Source: Bacteroidales bacterium (GTDB lineage: Bacteria > Bacteroidota > Bacteroidia > Bacteroidales > FEN-979). From it: 64,000 nt of DNA. The notes beneath the pieces were generated by a model. It worked only from the letters and a program-made list of their open reading frames with translations. It searched no databases and was not told the origin of the DNA. Where the stretch lies: NCBI GenBank assembly GCA_023229525.1, contig JALNZC010000014.1:1-64000 (forward strand), written 5' to 3'. Positions 9,736-19,514 of this stretch are shown here, piece by piece; position 1 is the stretch's first letter; every line of letters begins with the position of its first letter. The position numbers and the translations under genes are program-made.

Positions 9736-9811
9736 GGTGATATAATTTGGATGTATCATTGCCTTAAATCCGGTTTGGATGAACCTATTCTTCATTGTGA
9801 TAACTTTATGC

Positions 9812-11851
9812 TTATTCCTGGTACAAAATCATGGTGGAATATGGCGCTACAGTAACTGAAACTGAATGGGGTTGTTCTTCAGTTCTGAATTGATAGTTTT
9901 GCAGGACTGTTATCCAGATTCCTTTAGGTAAATCAAAATTTTTGTCAATGCCAGACCCATTAAAAATCACAAGGATCTGTTGCCAGCTATCCTTATTTGC
10001 ATGATCTTTCAATTGATAAGCTATAAGTTGCGGGTCATTCGTCGGTAAAAAAACCAAATTCTTCTGAACTATTTCATTGGTTGGCATTCTGAAAGCGGGA
10101 TGCGCTTTACGCAAGGCAATTAGCGCTTTATAATAATCAACCAATTCCCTGTTCTCGTATTTCCAATCCCAGTTGATCTGGTTTACTGAATCCGGTTTGT
10201 TGAATGAGTTGTCCACTCCCCTTTTGGTTCTTTTCATCTCAACCCCGGCTTGTAAAAAAGGGATCCCCTGTGATGTCAGCACGATGGTATTGGCCAGTTT
10301 ATCCATCTTAGTTATATCCTCTTCCGAAGCATCCGGACGGGAGATCTTTAATTTGTCATATAAGGTATTATTGTCGTGACATGAAACATAATTGATGACC
10401 TCATCAGGATTTTTCGTATAGGGTTCTTTTGAGTAGTTGACTTTGGTATAATCTATTTGAGGATGTACACCCGCTGCAACGATGCCAAATTTAACGGACT
10501 CGGCCATCTCTTTGTTGCCACTGGCAAAACCCGTACTCTTTCCGTCAAATACACTTCCTTTAATCCCATCGCGGATATCATCGCTGAAGACCGCCACACC
10601 ATTCATTTTTTTTGCGTTCTTTTTCAAAGCCCTGTATTTGTCGGGTAATGGAGAATCTCCGGCCGTCCACCCTTCACCATAAACGATGATGGAAGGATCG
10701 ATAGCCTGAAGCGTCGCAGCCACCTGGTTCATGGTTTCCATATCATGAATGGCCATCAGATCAAAACGAAATCCGTCAACATGGTACTCCCTGACCCAGT
10801 AAGTCACCGACTCGATGATGAACTTACGGTACATGGTACGATCGGAAGCGGTCTCATTGCCACAACCAGAAGCATTGCTATATTTCCCATCTTTTTCCCA
10901 TTCCCGGTAATAATAACCCGGGACCAGTTGGTCAAAATTTGAGTTGTGTGTCCGGCCAGTATGGTTGTAAAGCACGTCCATCACAACACGGAGTCCTTTC
11001 TGATGCAGGGACTGAACCATTTTCTTGAATTCCAGAATACGGACCTTCCCGTCTTCCGGATCAGTTGAGTAGGAACCTTCCGGTGTGTTATAGTTTTGAG
11101 GATCATAACCCCAGTTAAACTGAGGAACATTCAATTTTGACTCATCAACGCTGCAAAAATCGAAGGATGGCAACAAATGTACATGCGTGACGCCCATTTC
11201 TGCGATGTGATCAATTCCTGTGCTTTGTTCCTGACTGTTTTTGGTCCCGGATTCGGTCAGTCCCAGAAATTTTCCTTTATTTTTTATACCGGAATTGGGC
11301 GCCACAGTCAGATCCCGGATATGAAGTTCATACAGGATCACATCCGTGTGGTTTTTCAGAACAGGCGATTGATCGTTCTCCCAACCTGATGGGTTTGTTT
11401 CATTCAAATCAACGATCTGTCCTCGTTTTCCATTTACGCCAACGGCCCGGGCATAGGGGTCAGGGTTTTCATCATTCCATTTCCCTTTGATTTTTGACTG
11501 GAAAGTATAGTAGATATTCTTTCTGTCACCCTTTAATTTTGCTTTCCACACCCCATCAGCATCCTTTCGGCAACTGATCTCTTCCATCATGTCATTTCCT
11601 GATGAAGTCTTGTACAATCTCAGCTTCATCTCCTGCGCCGGAGGAGACCATATTTTCAAGATGGTTTCCGATTTGGAATAATTTACACCCAGATCACTTC
11701 CACTGTATACCGAATAATTTTTACATGGATCATATGCCAAGGAAGTTGTGATGCCAGGTTGTCCGGCGTCCATTCCCTGCGCAAACAGTTTTGAATTAAA
11801 AGATACAAACATGCCCGGAAGCAAAATCAACAAGATCATTATGGTTTTCAT
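9812..11851 (-). CDS. pulA: Type I pullulanase, secreted (GH13)
   Basis: Cleaves alpha-1,6 bonds in pullulan, starch or glycogen limit dextrins. A signal peptide of about 25 residues ends near LFAQ, so the enzyme is exported, unlike the glycogen operon enzymes. A CBM48-like N-terminal domain precedes the GH13 barrel with FNWGYDP, the nucleophile Asp364 in FRFDLM and the acid/base Glu393 in YGEGW. Length (679) is normal for type I pullulanase. No SusC/SusD partners are nearby. Confidence 0.93.
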   Translation of the reverse strand: MKTIMILLILLPGMFVSFNSKLFAQGMDAGQPGITTSLAYDPCKNYSVYSGSDLGVNYSKSETILKIWSPPAQEMKLRLYKTSSGNDMMEEISCRKDADGVWKAKLKGDRKNIYYTFQSKIKGKWNDENPDPYARAVGVNGKRGQIVDLNETNPSGWENDQSPVLKNHTDVILYELHIRDLTVAPNSGIKNKGKFLGLTESGTKNSQEQSTGIDHIAEMGVTHVHLLPSFDFCSVDESKLNVPQFNWGYDPQNYNTPEGSYSTDPEDGKVRILEFKKMVQSLHQKGLRVVMDVLYNHTGRTHNSNFDQLVPGYYYREWEKDGKYSNASGCGNETASDRTMYRKFIIESVTYWVREYHVDGFRFDLMAIHDMETMNQVAATLQAIDPSIIVYGEGWTAGDSPLPDKYRALKKNAKKMNGVAVFSDDIRDGIKGSVFDGKSTGFASGNKEMAESVKFGIVAAGVHPQIDYTKVNYSKEPYTKNPDEVINYVSCHDNNTLYDKLKISRPDASEEDITKMDKLANTIVLTSQGIPFLQAGVEMKRTKRGVDNSFNKPDSVNQINWDWKYENRELVDYYKALIALRKAHPAFRMPTNEIVQKNLVFLPTNDPQLIAYQLKDHANKDSWQQILVIFNGSGIDKNFDLPKGIWITVLQNYQFRTEEQPHSVSVTVAPYSTMILYQE

Positions 11852-12020
11852 CCTGAGTTGTTTATTGCATATTGAAACAAAGTTATCATTAACCTCAATT
11901 CAATACCCAAATCCATTAAACTTTTTAATGACCCGGTAATATACTGGTGAAAGAAATTCACCTTCTCTTTTTCTCAGACAACTTTTTTTGTTAACAAAAA
12001 GTTAATTTTTAACAACCACA

Positions 12021-12028
12021 TAATTTTG
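12021..12028 (+). promoter_or_regulatory. Bacteroidota -7 box for the RND operon
   Basis: TAATTTTG fits TAnnTTTG, with an AT-rich tract upstream. If used, it gives a 5' leader of about 130 nt that contains both inverted repeats described here. Confidence 0.45.
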
Positions 12029-12057
12029 TTTGATTTTTTCGTTATTTGGAATAAGTC

Positions 12058-12096
12058 TATATAAACTTCCCTGGACAAGTGAGGAGTGTTTATATA
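12058..12096 (+). promoter_or_regulatory. Inverted repeat in the efflux operon leader (I)
   Basis: Nine-bp perfect arms TATATAAAC (12058-12066) and GTTTATATA (12088-12096) separated by 21 bp. It could be an operator or an RNA hairpin. Confidence 0.5.
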
Positions 12097-12122
12097 CAGG
12101 CTTAATTCATAAAGTGGTTTAA

Positions 12123-12153
12123 CACCTGTTCCCGGAGGACAGGTTAACAGGTG
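12123..12153 (+). promoter_or_regulatory. Nested alternative hairpins before the tolC-like start (II)
   Basis: Outer arms CACCTGTT / AACAGGTG (12123-12130, 12146-12153) and an inner pair CCTGT / ACAGG (12125-12129, 12139-12143) share the left arm, so they exclude each other. The structure ends 10 bp before the ATG. Confidence 0.55.
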
Positions 12154-12163
12154 AAAGAAAGTT

Positions 12164-13531
12164 ATGAAAGCGTTTGATTTTTTCCGGAATAGTTGGTCGG
12201 TTGTTTATTTTACCCTTTTCCTTTATTGCGTTATTCCTGGCAATGGACAGACAACTTCAAACGAATATTCGTCCACACTTACCTTACAGCAATGCATTGA
12301 TTATGCCCTAAAGAATCAACCGCTAGTCAGGCAGTCTAGACTGGATGAAGATATCAACAACAGAGATATTGCCATTTCCCTCTCAGGATGGTTCCCCCAA
12401 TTAAGCCTGGATGCCGGTCTTCAGCATTACCTGCAGCTTCCGACTTCGTTTTTTCCTAACCTTAACGATCCGGCAGGGCCGGAAGTGGAAGTAACAACCG
12501 GGCTTTTCAATACCTCCTCGGCCCAGTTTTCGGCAAACCAATCATTATATTCCACCGATCTTGTTTTTGCAAGTAAGACGGTCCGCGATCTCCGTCAACG
12601 GGCTCGCCAGAACACAGAAAGTTCGGAGATTAACACTGTTGTCAATGTCAGTAAATCCTTTTACGATGTGATGCTGACGCTTGAGCAGCTGGACCTGTGG
12701 AATGATGAGATCCTGCGCCTGGAAAGAACTTACAACGATGCATACCATCTCTATCAGAACGGTTTGACTGACAAAATTGATTACCAACAGGCGATGATTT
12801 CAGTGAACAATGCTAAAGCACAGAAGAGAAATACCGAGGAGGCGATCAAGGGAAAATATTCGTTTCTTAAGCAAACCATGGGACTCCCTCCTGAGAAACG
12901 CCTTATTATCTCCTATGATTCTTCTTCATTTGAAAAAAACATAAGCGCCGATACGATTGAAACACTCAGTTACGACAAAAGGATCGAATACCAACTGATG
13001 CAGACCGACCTTCATTTGCAGAATGCCGAGGTCGGGTATTACCGGTGGTCGTTCATGCCTGCCTTGTCCGCTTTTTATGACTATAATCTAAATTTCGCAA
13101 ACAATAGTTTCTCTCCTCTTTATAATATCAATTTCCCGAATTCACTTATCGGACTGAAGCTTACATTGCCCATTTTCCAGGGGGACAGAAGACTGCAGAA
13201 CCTGAGGAAGGCCCACCTCCAATATCAGCGGTTGAAACTCGGCCAGGATTACCTGAAAAGCCAGATCAACACGGAATATTCACAGGCACTTGCCAGCTAT
13301 AAAAGTAACCTGTATGCACTGGAGATCACCAAAACCAACATCGCCATTGCCCAGGACGTATTCAACAGTGTAATACTTCAATATACCCAGGGAGTCAAGA
13401 CATATCTTGATGTGATCGTTGCGGAGACTGATCTTCGCAGCGCTAAACTGAATTATCTCAGTACCCTGTTCCAGGTGCTTTCTGCCAAACTTGATCTGAA
13501 TGCTGCCATGGGTGATATTGCAATTAATTAA
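12164..13531 (+). CDS. TolC-family outer membrane efflux protein
   Basis: Outer membrane channel of a tripartite efflux pump, 455 residues. A signal peptide of about 28 residues ends near GNGQ. The body has the two internally related, helix-rich OEP repeats typical of TolC, with LTLQQCIDYALKNQP at the start of the mature part. It is the first gene of the operon with membrane fusion protein and RND pump, and sits behind a long structured leader that could control the whole operon. Confidence 0.92.
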   Translation: MKAFDFFRNSWSVVYFTLFLYCVIPGNGQTTSNEYSSTLTLQQCIDYALKNQPLVRQSRLDEDINNRDIAISLSGWFPQLSLDAGLQHYLQLPTSFFPNLNDPAGPEVEVTTGLFNTSSAQFSANQSLYSTDLVFASKTVRDLRQRARQNTESSEINTVVNVSKSFYDVMLTLEQLDLWNDEILRLERTYNDAYHLYQNGLTDKIDYQQAMISVNNAKAQKRNTEEAIKGKYSFLKQTMGLPPEKRLIISYDSSSFEKNISADTIETLSYDKRIEYQLMQTDLHLQNAEVGYYRWSFMPALSAFYDYNLNFANNSFSPLYNINFPNSLIGLKLTLPIFQGDRRLQNLRKAHLQYQRLKLGQDYLKSQINTEYSQALASYKSNLYALEITKTNIAIAQDVFNSVILQYTQGVKTYLDVIVAETDLRSAKLNYLSTLFQVLSAKLDLNAAMGDIAIN

Positions 13532-13549
13532 CTTACAAAACCGGTTAAT

Positions 13550-14686
13550 ATGATTCATGAGATCTCCGTTATAATTTCACTGGGTATGATGTTTATCCTG
13601 CCATCCTGCAGTGAATCGGGAAGAAATAAATTGCAGGATCCTCCTCCCGTTCCGGTTACCATCTACAAAGTTGAACCTGAAAAGGTCGTTTACTATGATT
13701 CGTATCCTTGCACCTTAACAGCTTTGAAAGAGGTGGGACTTCGCGGAGAAGTTACCGGGTATATCACCGATATTTTTTTTACCGAAGGATCGCGGGTCAG
13801 TAAGGGTCAAAAGCTTTATGAGATCGACCGCCGGCTGTATGAAGCAGCTTTCAAGGAGGCGAACGAGAATCTAAAAATTGCCCATGCAAACCTCGAAAAG
13901 GTTCAACGGGATGTCGACCGTTATAGTGCGCTTAACAAACAGGAAGCCATAGCCCGTCAGCGATATGATTATGCACTTACCGATCTTGCCAATGCCAAAT
14001 CACAGGTTTCAGTGGCTACCGAAGAACAGGAGAAAGCCAAAACAAACCTTGAATATTCCCTGATCACGGCACCTTTCGACGGTACGATCGGAATATCCCA
14101 GGTAAAGATGGGAGATTTGATTTCTCCGGGTCAGACACTGCTCAATACTATATCTTCCGATGATCCTATGGGAGTGGATTTTGTGATCGATCAGACAGAA
14201 CTTAACCGGTTCAGTAAGTTGAAAGCGATGAAACCGGCTTCAGGGGATTCCATCTTCAGATTGATGTTGCCAGATAATAGCTTGTTTTCCTCCAACGGTA
14301 CGATCGGGATCATCGACCGGGCTGTTGACCCGCAAACAGGTACGATCAAGATCCGGCTCCTGTTCGCAAACAGAGACCATAATCTGAGGCCGGGAATGGA
14401 CTGTGAAGTCAGGGTAATCCATGAATCGGAAGGATTGCAGTTCAAGATCCCTTTCAAGGCTGTGCTGGAGCAAATGGGTGAATATTTCGTATTTCTTGCT
14501 TCTGCAAATAAAGTCAACGAGGTGAAAGTCGTTCTAGGTCCGAGAGTCGGCGACGGTGTCATCATCCAGGACGGGCTTAAGCAGGGGGATGTTATTGTAG
14601 CTGATGGGATCGGTAAGTTAGTCGACGGTACCTCGATAAACATTGAACCACCCCAGGGAAAAGTAAATTATTCGTTGAAATATTGA
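13550..14686 (+). CDS. RND efflux periplasmic adaptor (membrane fusion protein)
   Basis: AcrA/MexA-like adaptor of 378 residues. The lipobox LPSC near residue 20 predicts a lipoprotein. Order of domains: barrel-sandwich hybrid halves (VGLRGEVTGYI near residue 64; LITAPFDGTIG near residue 180), an intervening coiled-coil hairpin (about 95-165), beta barrel and membrane-proximal domain. It starts 18 bp after the TolC-like gene and links it to the RND pump that follows after 21 bp. Confidence 0.93.
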   Translation: MIHEISVIISLGMMFILPSCSESGRNKLQDPPPVPVTIYKVEPEKVVYYDSYPCTLTALKEVGLRGEVTGYITDIFFTEGSRVSKGQKLYEIDRRLYEAAFKEANENLKIAHANLEKVQRDVDRYSALNKQEAIARQRYDYALTDLANAKSQVSVATEEQEKAKTNLEYSLITAPFDGTIGISQVKMGDLISPGQTLLNTISSDDPMGVDFVIDQTELNRFSKLKAMKPASGDSIFRLMLPDNSLFSSNGTIGIIDRAVDPQTGTIKIRLLFANRDHNLRPGMDCEVRVIHESEGLQFKIPFKAVLEQMGEYFVFLASANKVNEVKVVLGPRVGDGVIIQDGLKQGDVIVADGIGKLVDGTSINIEPPQGKVNYSLKY

Positions 14687-14707
14687 TCGTGGAAACGAAA
14701 TAAAATA

Positions 14708-17700
14708 ATGATAGCCGATATTTTTATCAAAAGACCGATAGCGGCGATGGTCATTTCCATCGTCCTCGTCATGTTAGGAACCATTTCGATTTTTTTTCTT
14801 CCGGTAAGTCAGTATCCTGAGATCACCCCACCGGTGGTTCAGGTCAGCGGTCAGTTCATCGGTGCGGATGCCAGTACCGTTGAACAAACCGTTACGATAC
14901 CTTTGGAATCACAGGTCAACGGGGTTGCGGGGATGGAGTACCTCCAGAGCAACAGTACCAACGATGGCCGGATGACGATGAATGTTTTTTTTCATATAGG
15001 AACGAATGTCGATATTGCCGCTACCGATGTACAGAACCGGGTGAATGTGGCAACACCCATTCTTCCTGATGAAGTAAAACGGTTGGGATTGACGGTAAGA
15101 AAGAGAAACCCGAGCATCCTGATGCTTGTGGCCATGTATTCTCCGAAGGGGATGCATAATATCGAATTTCTCGACAATTACAGCAATATTTTCATTAAGG
15201 ATGCACTGCTAAGGGTAAAGGGTGTTGGCGACATTTTCACCAGAGCGGATGATTTCAGCATGCGTATTTGGCTGCAACCCAACGAGATGGCCGGGTTCGG
15301 CCTTACTGCCAGCGATGTCATTAAAGCCATACAATCACAGAATGTCCAGGTTGCTGCCGGCTCTGTCGGAGCTCCTCCCCAACCGGCCGGACAGGCGTTG
15401 GAATATACGGCATTTCTGAACGGAAGACTGAGCAAACCAGATGAATTCAGTAATATCATTGTCAAGACCGATCCCGTTAATGGCTCGTTGGTTTATCTGA
15501 AGGATATCGCAAGGGTGGAACTGGGAAAATTCAATTATTCAGGGGTATCCTTTGTCGACGGGAAGCGGGCATCCTATCTCCTGGTCTTCCAGACTCCCGG
15601 CAGCAATGCCCTGGAAACCGCCAACGGGGTATACCGGATGATGGATCAACTGAGCAGATCATTCCCTCCGGATGTTTCATACATGGTTCCCTTTGAAGCG
15701 GTTTCAGTTGTTAAAGTGTCGGTTGAAGAGGTTATCGTTACATTGTTGATTGCCCTTGGTTTAGTAATGCTGGTAGTTTTCTTTTTTCTCCAGAACTGGC
15801 GTGCAACAGTGATCCCGTTTTTAGCTATTCCTGTATCCATCATCGGCACTTTCATTTTTTTTACACCGCTTGGTTTCACCATCAACAAACTTACATTGTT
15901 CGGGTTTGTGCTTGCCATCGGGATTGTGGTGGATGATGCGATCATCGTGGTGGAAGCCATTCAGCATTATATTGACGATCATCATCTCACTGCCAGGGAG
16001 GCAGCCAGGAAAGCGATGGAGGATATTTCCGGTCCTGTGATCGCCATTGCCCTGGTACTTGCCTCGGTTTTCATACCGGTAGGATTTATCCCGGGAATCG
16101 TAGGTAGGTTGTACCAGCAGTTCGCCATTACCATTGCCATATCGGTACTGATCTCGGCTTTTGTGGCGCTCTCCCTCACCCCTGCACTGAGTTCCCTGCT
16201 ATTAAAACCGAGGAATATCACGGAAGATTCGCAAGGTCTAAATCACTTGTTTTTTGTATTTAACAGCTGGTTCAGCCGGACCACCGAACGATATTCCAGG
16301 GGTGTAATGAAGGGTATCAATAATACTCGGTATGTGGTGATATTCCTGATGTGTCTCATGGTGGGGACCTATTTCCTGTTATTGAAAAAACCCACAGCAT
16401 TCATTCCGGTGGAAGATGAAGGTCGTGTTTACATCACTTTTGAACTTCCCGAATCTTCGTCGACCACCCGGACCGTCGAAACCCTTAATAAGATGATGAA
16501 GATTCTTGGAGAGATTCCGGGAGTCGGCCATTTTGCTGCCCTTGCCGGACTGAATGTGGTAACCTTTTCAACAAAGTCGAACAACGGAACGATATTTTGT
16601 CAGCTTATTCCCTGGGATCAGCGAAAAAGCAAAACGTTGCAATTGAATGCGATCATGAGGAGGATGCAGAAGGAGTTTGCGGTCATAAAAGAGGCAAACA
16701 TAATCATCATACCTCCACCGGCCATACCCGGATTGGGATCAACAGCCGGTTTCACTTTTGAGCTTCAGCAACGGGAGAGCAACGATGATATCAAGACATT
16801 CGAACGGGTGGTCTTCAATTTCATGAAGGAAGTGAATAAGAGGCCGGAGATTGCCCGTGCCTTCACTTTTTTCAATGCACGTACACCGGGCTACCAGGTA
16901 ACGGTTGACCGTCAGAAGTGTGAAAAGCTCGGTGTAAATCTAACAGAGGTATTCACCACCCTGCAAACCTTCCTGGGCAGCGCCTATGTTAACGACTTTA
17001 CGCTTTATAACAGAAACTTCCGGGTTGTGGCCCAGGCCGACACTTTCTATCGTAACGATATCATCGCCCTGGGGCGATATTATGTCAGGAACAGTCAGGG
17101 GAACATGCTACCTCTAAGTACCCTGATCTCTTACAATGTCAATGAAAGCGCTGCGCTGCTCTCCCACTTTAATCTTTACAGGACCGCAGAGTTCAATGGA
17201 GATGCAAAACCGGGATTCAGTTCGGGCCAGGCTATTGAAGCTCTTAAGGAAGTGGCGGATAGGGTGCTTCCTGCAGGTTACGGATACGAATTTTCAGGAT
17301 TGAGTCGTGAGGAAATTGATGCGGGATCAACCACCAAATACATTTTTTTGTTGTCGATCGTATTTGTTTTTTTGTTCCTGTCGGTACTGTACGAAAGCTG
17401 GTCGGTGCCCTTTTCCATCTTACTTGCCGTTCCTCTGGGTGTATTTGGTGGAATACTTGCGCTGACTTTTACTCCGTCGCTTTCCGACAATGTTTACGCT
17501 CAAATCGGCTTTATCACCCTGATCGGACTTGCAGCAAAGAATTCCATCCTTATTGTAGAGTTTGCCAAAGTGAGGGTTGACAAGGGTATCGATCTCATAG
17601 ATGCCACGATCGAGGCGGTGAAATTAAGGTTACGACCGATCCTGATGACCTCTTTCGCCTTTATCTTTGGTGTGACACCTCTGGTGTTCTCCAGCGGAGC

Positions 17701-17896
17701 CGGGGCAATTGCCCGGCAAACCATCGGGTGGAATGTCTTTGGTGGGATGCTTGCCGCAACCTCCATTGGCATTTTTATTGTCCCGGTGTTGTTCGTGCTG
17801 ATCACGAAACTGAGCTATGGGAAAAGGAAACTCGCTGAACTCAAGGTGTTGAGCGAATCAAACAGGGAGAATAACGATGAAAACAATAATTTTTAA
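14708..17896 (+). CDS. RND multidrug efflux pump inner membrane subunit (AcrB-like)
   Basis: Proton-driven pump of 1062 residues, HAE1 class. It begins with FIKRPIAAMVISI as in AcrB. The transmembrane segment 4 motif GIVVDDAIIVVEA has the two adjacent Asp residues used in proton relay. Large periplasmic loops follow TM1 and TM7. The second half ends with the TM10-12 region containing GLAAKNSILIVEFA, which carries the conserved Lys. Complete and in frame. Substrates are unknown. No TetR or two-component regulator is adjacent, so the structured leader upstream of the operon is the only visible control element. Confidence 0.95.
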   Translation: MIADIFIKRPIAAMVISIVLVMLGTISIFFLPVSQYPEITPPVVQVSGQFIGADASTVEQTVTIPLESQVNGVAGMEYLQSNSTNDGRMTMNVFFHIGTNVDIAATDVQNRVNVATPILPDEVKRLGLTVRKRNPSILMLVAMYSPKGMHNIEFLDNYSNIFIKDALLRVKGVGDIFTRADDFSMRIWLQPNEMAGFGLTASDVIKAIQSQNVQVAAGSVGAPPQPAGQALEYTAFLNGRLSKPDEFSNIIVKTDPVNGSLVYLKDIARVELGKFNYSGVSFVDGKRASYLLVFQTPGSNALETANGVYRMMDQLSRSFPPDVSYMVPFEAVSVVKVSVEEVIVTLLIALGLVMLVVFFFLQNWRATVIPFLAIPVSIIGTFIFFTPLGFTINKLTLFGFVLAIGIVVDDAIIVVEAIQHYIDDHHLTAREAARKAMEDISGPVIAIALVLASVFIPVGFIPGIVGRLYQQFAITIAISVLISAFVALSLTPALSSLLLKPRNITEDSQGLNHLFFVFNSWFSRTTERYSRGVMKGINNTRYVVIFLMCLMVGTYFLLLKKPTAFIPVEDEGRVYITFELPESSSTTRTVETLNKMMKILGEIPGVGHFAALAGLNVVTFSTKSNNGTIFCQLIPWDQRKSKTLQLNAIMRRMQKEFAVIKEANIIIIPPPAIPGLGSTAGFTFELQQRESNDDIKTFERVVFNFMKEVNKRPEIARAFTFFNARTPGYQVTVDRQKCEKLGVNLTEVFTTLQTFLGSAYVNDFTLYNRNFRVVAQADTFYRNDIIALGRYYVRNSQGNMLPLSTLISYNVNESAALLSHFNLYRTAEFNGDAKPGFSSGQAIEALKEVADRVLPAGYGYEFSGLSREEIDAGSTTKYIFLLSIVFVFLFLSVLYESWSVPFSILLAVPLGVFGGILALTFTPSLSDNVYAQIGFITLIGLAAKNSILIVEFAKVRVDKGIDLIDATIEAVKLRLRPILMTSFAFIFGVTPLVFSSGAGAIARQTIGWNVFGGMLAATSIGIFIVPVLFVLITKLSYGKRKLAELKVLSESNRENNDENNNF

Positions 17897-17979
17897 TTCC
17901 CGATCATCATTCCTAGGAAAAGCCCTAATTTTAAAAACAAAACAGACATTTTCATAATTAACATATTATTAAACCTATT

Positions 17980-18390
17980 ATGGCAACTGTTGAAACAATT
18001 TATATCGGGCAGGTCCGGACGGAATCCACCCACCTGAAATCGGGAACAAAACTTATGACCGATGCTCCTGTCGACAACCATGGCCGAGGAGAGTTCTTTT
18101 CACCAACCGACCTTGTTGCCACTGCATTTGGAACCTGTATGATTACCATTCTCGGTATTGCAGCCCAGAGCCAGGAATTCGATATTGACGGCACCCGAAT
18201 ATTGATCACCAAGATTATGGCTGACAACCCGAGGCGGATCGCCGAGATTGTTGTTGAACTGACATTCCCGCATGACCATTATACGGAACAACAAAGAAGA
18301 CTCATTGAGTTCACAACCCGAAACTGCCCGGTGGCGCTCAGTCTTCACCCGGATCTGAAACAGACTGTCAGAATAAATTATGAGTCCTGA
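17980..18390 (+). CDS. OsmC family protein
   Basis: Small OsmC/Ohr-superfamily protein of 136 residues. The motif FFSPTDLVATAFGTCM holds the first conserved Cys, and TRNCPVALSL holds the second, as expected for the redox-active pair that reduces organic hydroperoxides. It lies 83 bp downstream of the RND pump and has its own start context. The physiological substrate is unknown. Confidence 0.9.
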   Translation: MATVETIYIGQVRTESTHLKSGTKLMTDAPVDNHGRGEFFSPTDLVATAFGTCMITILGIAAQSQEFDIDGTRILITKIMADNPRRIAEIVVELTFPHDHYTEQQRRLIEFTTRNCPVALSLHPDLKQTVRINYES

Positions 18391-18413
18391 ATGTGAAGCT
18401 TTTCACTGTCAGA

Positions 18414-18512
18414 CTATTTCCACAAACCCAGAATAGCACCGGTAATGGTGAGGGAGGCGACCTGGTAACCGGCATCAAAGGCCCATAAAGCAAATGATTT
18501 TTGGATGAAGGA
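18414..18512 (-). pseudogene. C-terminal remnant of a small membrane protein (DUF1761-like)
   Basis: A 32-codon open stretch on the minus strand, ended by TAG at 18414 and preceded by an in-frame TGA at 18513-18515, has no start codon. It encodes FDAGYQVASLTITGAILGLW, which resembles the last transmembrane helix of DUF1761 proteins. It seems to be the tail of a gene whose 5' part has been lost. Confidence 0.45.
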
Positions 18513-18517
18513 TCATA

Positions 18518-19156
18518 TTAAAATTTCACCAGTAAGGCAAGAATGCCCAAGGCAACCAACACGGCACCAGTTATACCTTTTTCATGATGCTCAAGAAAGT
18601 CGGATTTGAACGTGTTGGCTCCTTTTATCCCCAGGTAAACCAAGGTAAGCATGACCGCTACTGTAATCATCAGGTATACTGCCGACACTATGAAAATCCC
18701 AATCCAGCCAATGGTGCCCGCCTGGAAGTAATAAGCTTCGATTTCGATGCATGGGGTAAGGAACATGGCGATGCTCAATGAAGTGAGTATTGCAATCCAT
18801 CTGGATTTTAATTTACCCGGTTCGGTTACCACAGGTTCCGCTTCATGAGTATGGAGGTGGAGACTGCGAAGATCATGGATAATATAAATCAACCCTAACC
18901 CGATCAGTATTGCCGGGGCTATGGTTTCTGAAATTGTCGAATATCTTGAGGCAAGCTTATAACCAATTAAACCGACTATTATCCCGATAAGAATGGTACT
19001 CATTGTATGAGCAAAACCAGTAATAACGGCTGCCCACAAGGTTTGATTCCGGGTCCATTTCTCTGTTCTCCCTACTGCAATTAAAGGTAACCAGTGGTTC
19101 GGGATTAAGGCATGAATGGTACTTAAAACAAGACTTCCGATAAATATTTGATACAT
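18518..19156 (-). CDS. Predicted inner membrane permease (NicO/RcnA-like metal exporter?)
   Basis: Integral membrane protein of 212 residues with about six transmembrane helices. The pattern HALIPNHWLPLIAVG in TM1 and GFAHTMSTILIGIIVG in TM2 resembles the His-containing helices of NicO/HupE-type nickel-cobalt transporters. A loop near residue 98 is His-rich (LHLHTHE), which supports metal handling. TauE/SafE or LysE-type exporters are alternatives. It is flanked on both sides by gene remnants. Confidence 0.6.
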   Translation of the reverse strand: MYQIFIGSLVLSTIHALIPNHWLPLIAVGRTEKWTRNQTLWAAVITGFAHTMSTILIGIIVGLIGYKLASRYSTISETIAPAILIGLGLIYIIHDLRSLHLHTHEAEPVVTEPGKLKSRWIAILTSLSIAMFLTPCIEIEAYYFQAGTIGWIGIFIVSAVYLMITVAVMLTLVYLGIKGANTFKSDFLEHHEKGITGAVLVALGILALLVKF

Positions 19157-19225
19157 GGTTTATCCGACTTTTGAAATTTAGAGGACAATGTTACCGTTTT
19201 TCCAACGAACGTTCCCGGAATGATA

Positions 19226-19510
19226 TTATTTCTCAATTAAAAAACAGGTACCCCCGTTAACTTCACCTTCTTCAATCAACCGGAAGTTTGTTTTATGGAA
19301 AAGTTTCCTCCATTGCTTTTTTGAGGTAAGCAAAAATGATAATACATTCAGGATCACAAAGGAGGTACGGTTGGGAGTAAATACGATCATCAGCATCCTG
19401 CCTTTCGGTTTGAGTATCAGGTTGATCTCTTTAAGCGCTTTGAATTTCAGATCATCCAAATGGTCAATAATATATGAATTGAACATGTCTGCCCAGGGCT
19501 TTGCAAAGAA
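19226..19510 (-). pseudogene. C-terminal remnant of a SAM-dependent methyltransferase
   Basis: Open reading frame from an in-frame stop at 19511-19513 to the stop at 19226. It encodes the last third of a class I methyltransferase: FNSYIIDHLDDLKFKAL followed by ILKPKGRMLMIVF (strand 5 region). The SAM-binding glycine motif I is absent because the N-terminal two thirds are missing. The only ATG is at 19486. A small standalone protein is possible but unlikely. Confidence 0.6.
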
Positions 19511-19514
19511 TTAT

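Larger units (their letters stand above)
11852..12163. other. 312-bp intergenic region, pulA / efflux operon
   Basis: Divergent gap without a coding sequence. It holds a candidate -7 box for the efflux operon (12021-12028) and two inverted repeats (12058-12096 and 12123-12153) in the likely transcribed leader. Nothing else is recognisable. Confidence 0.6.
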
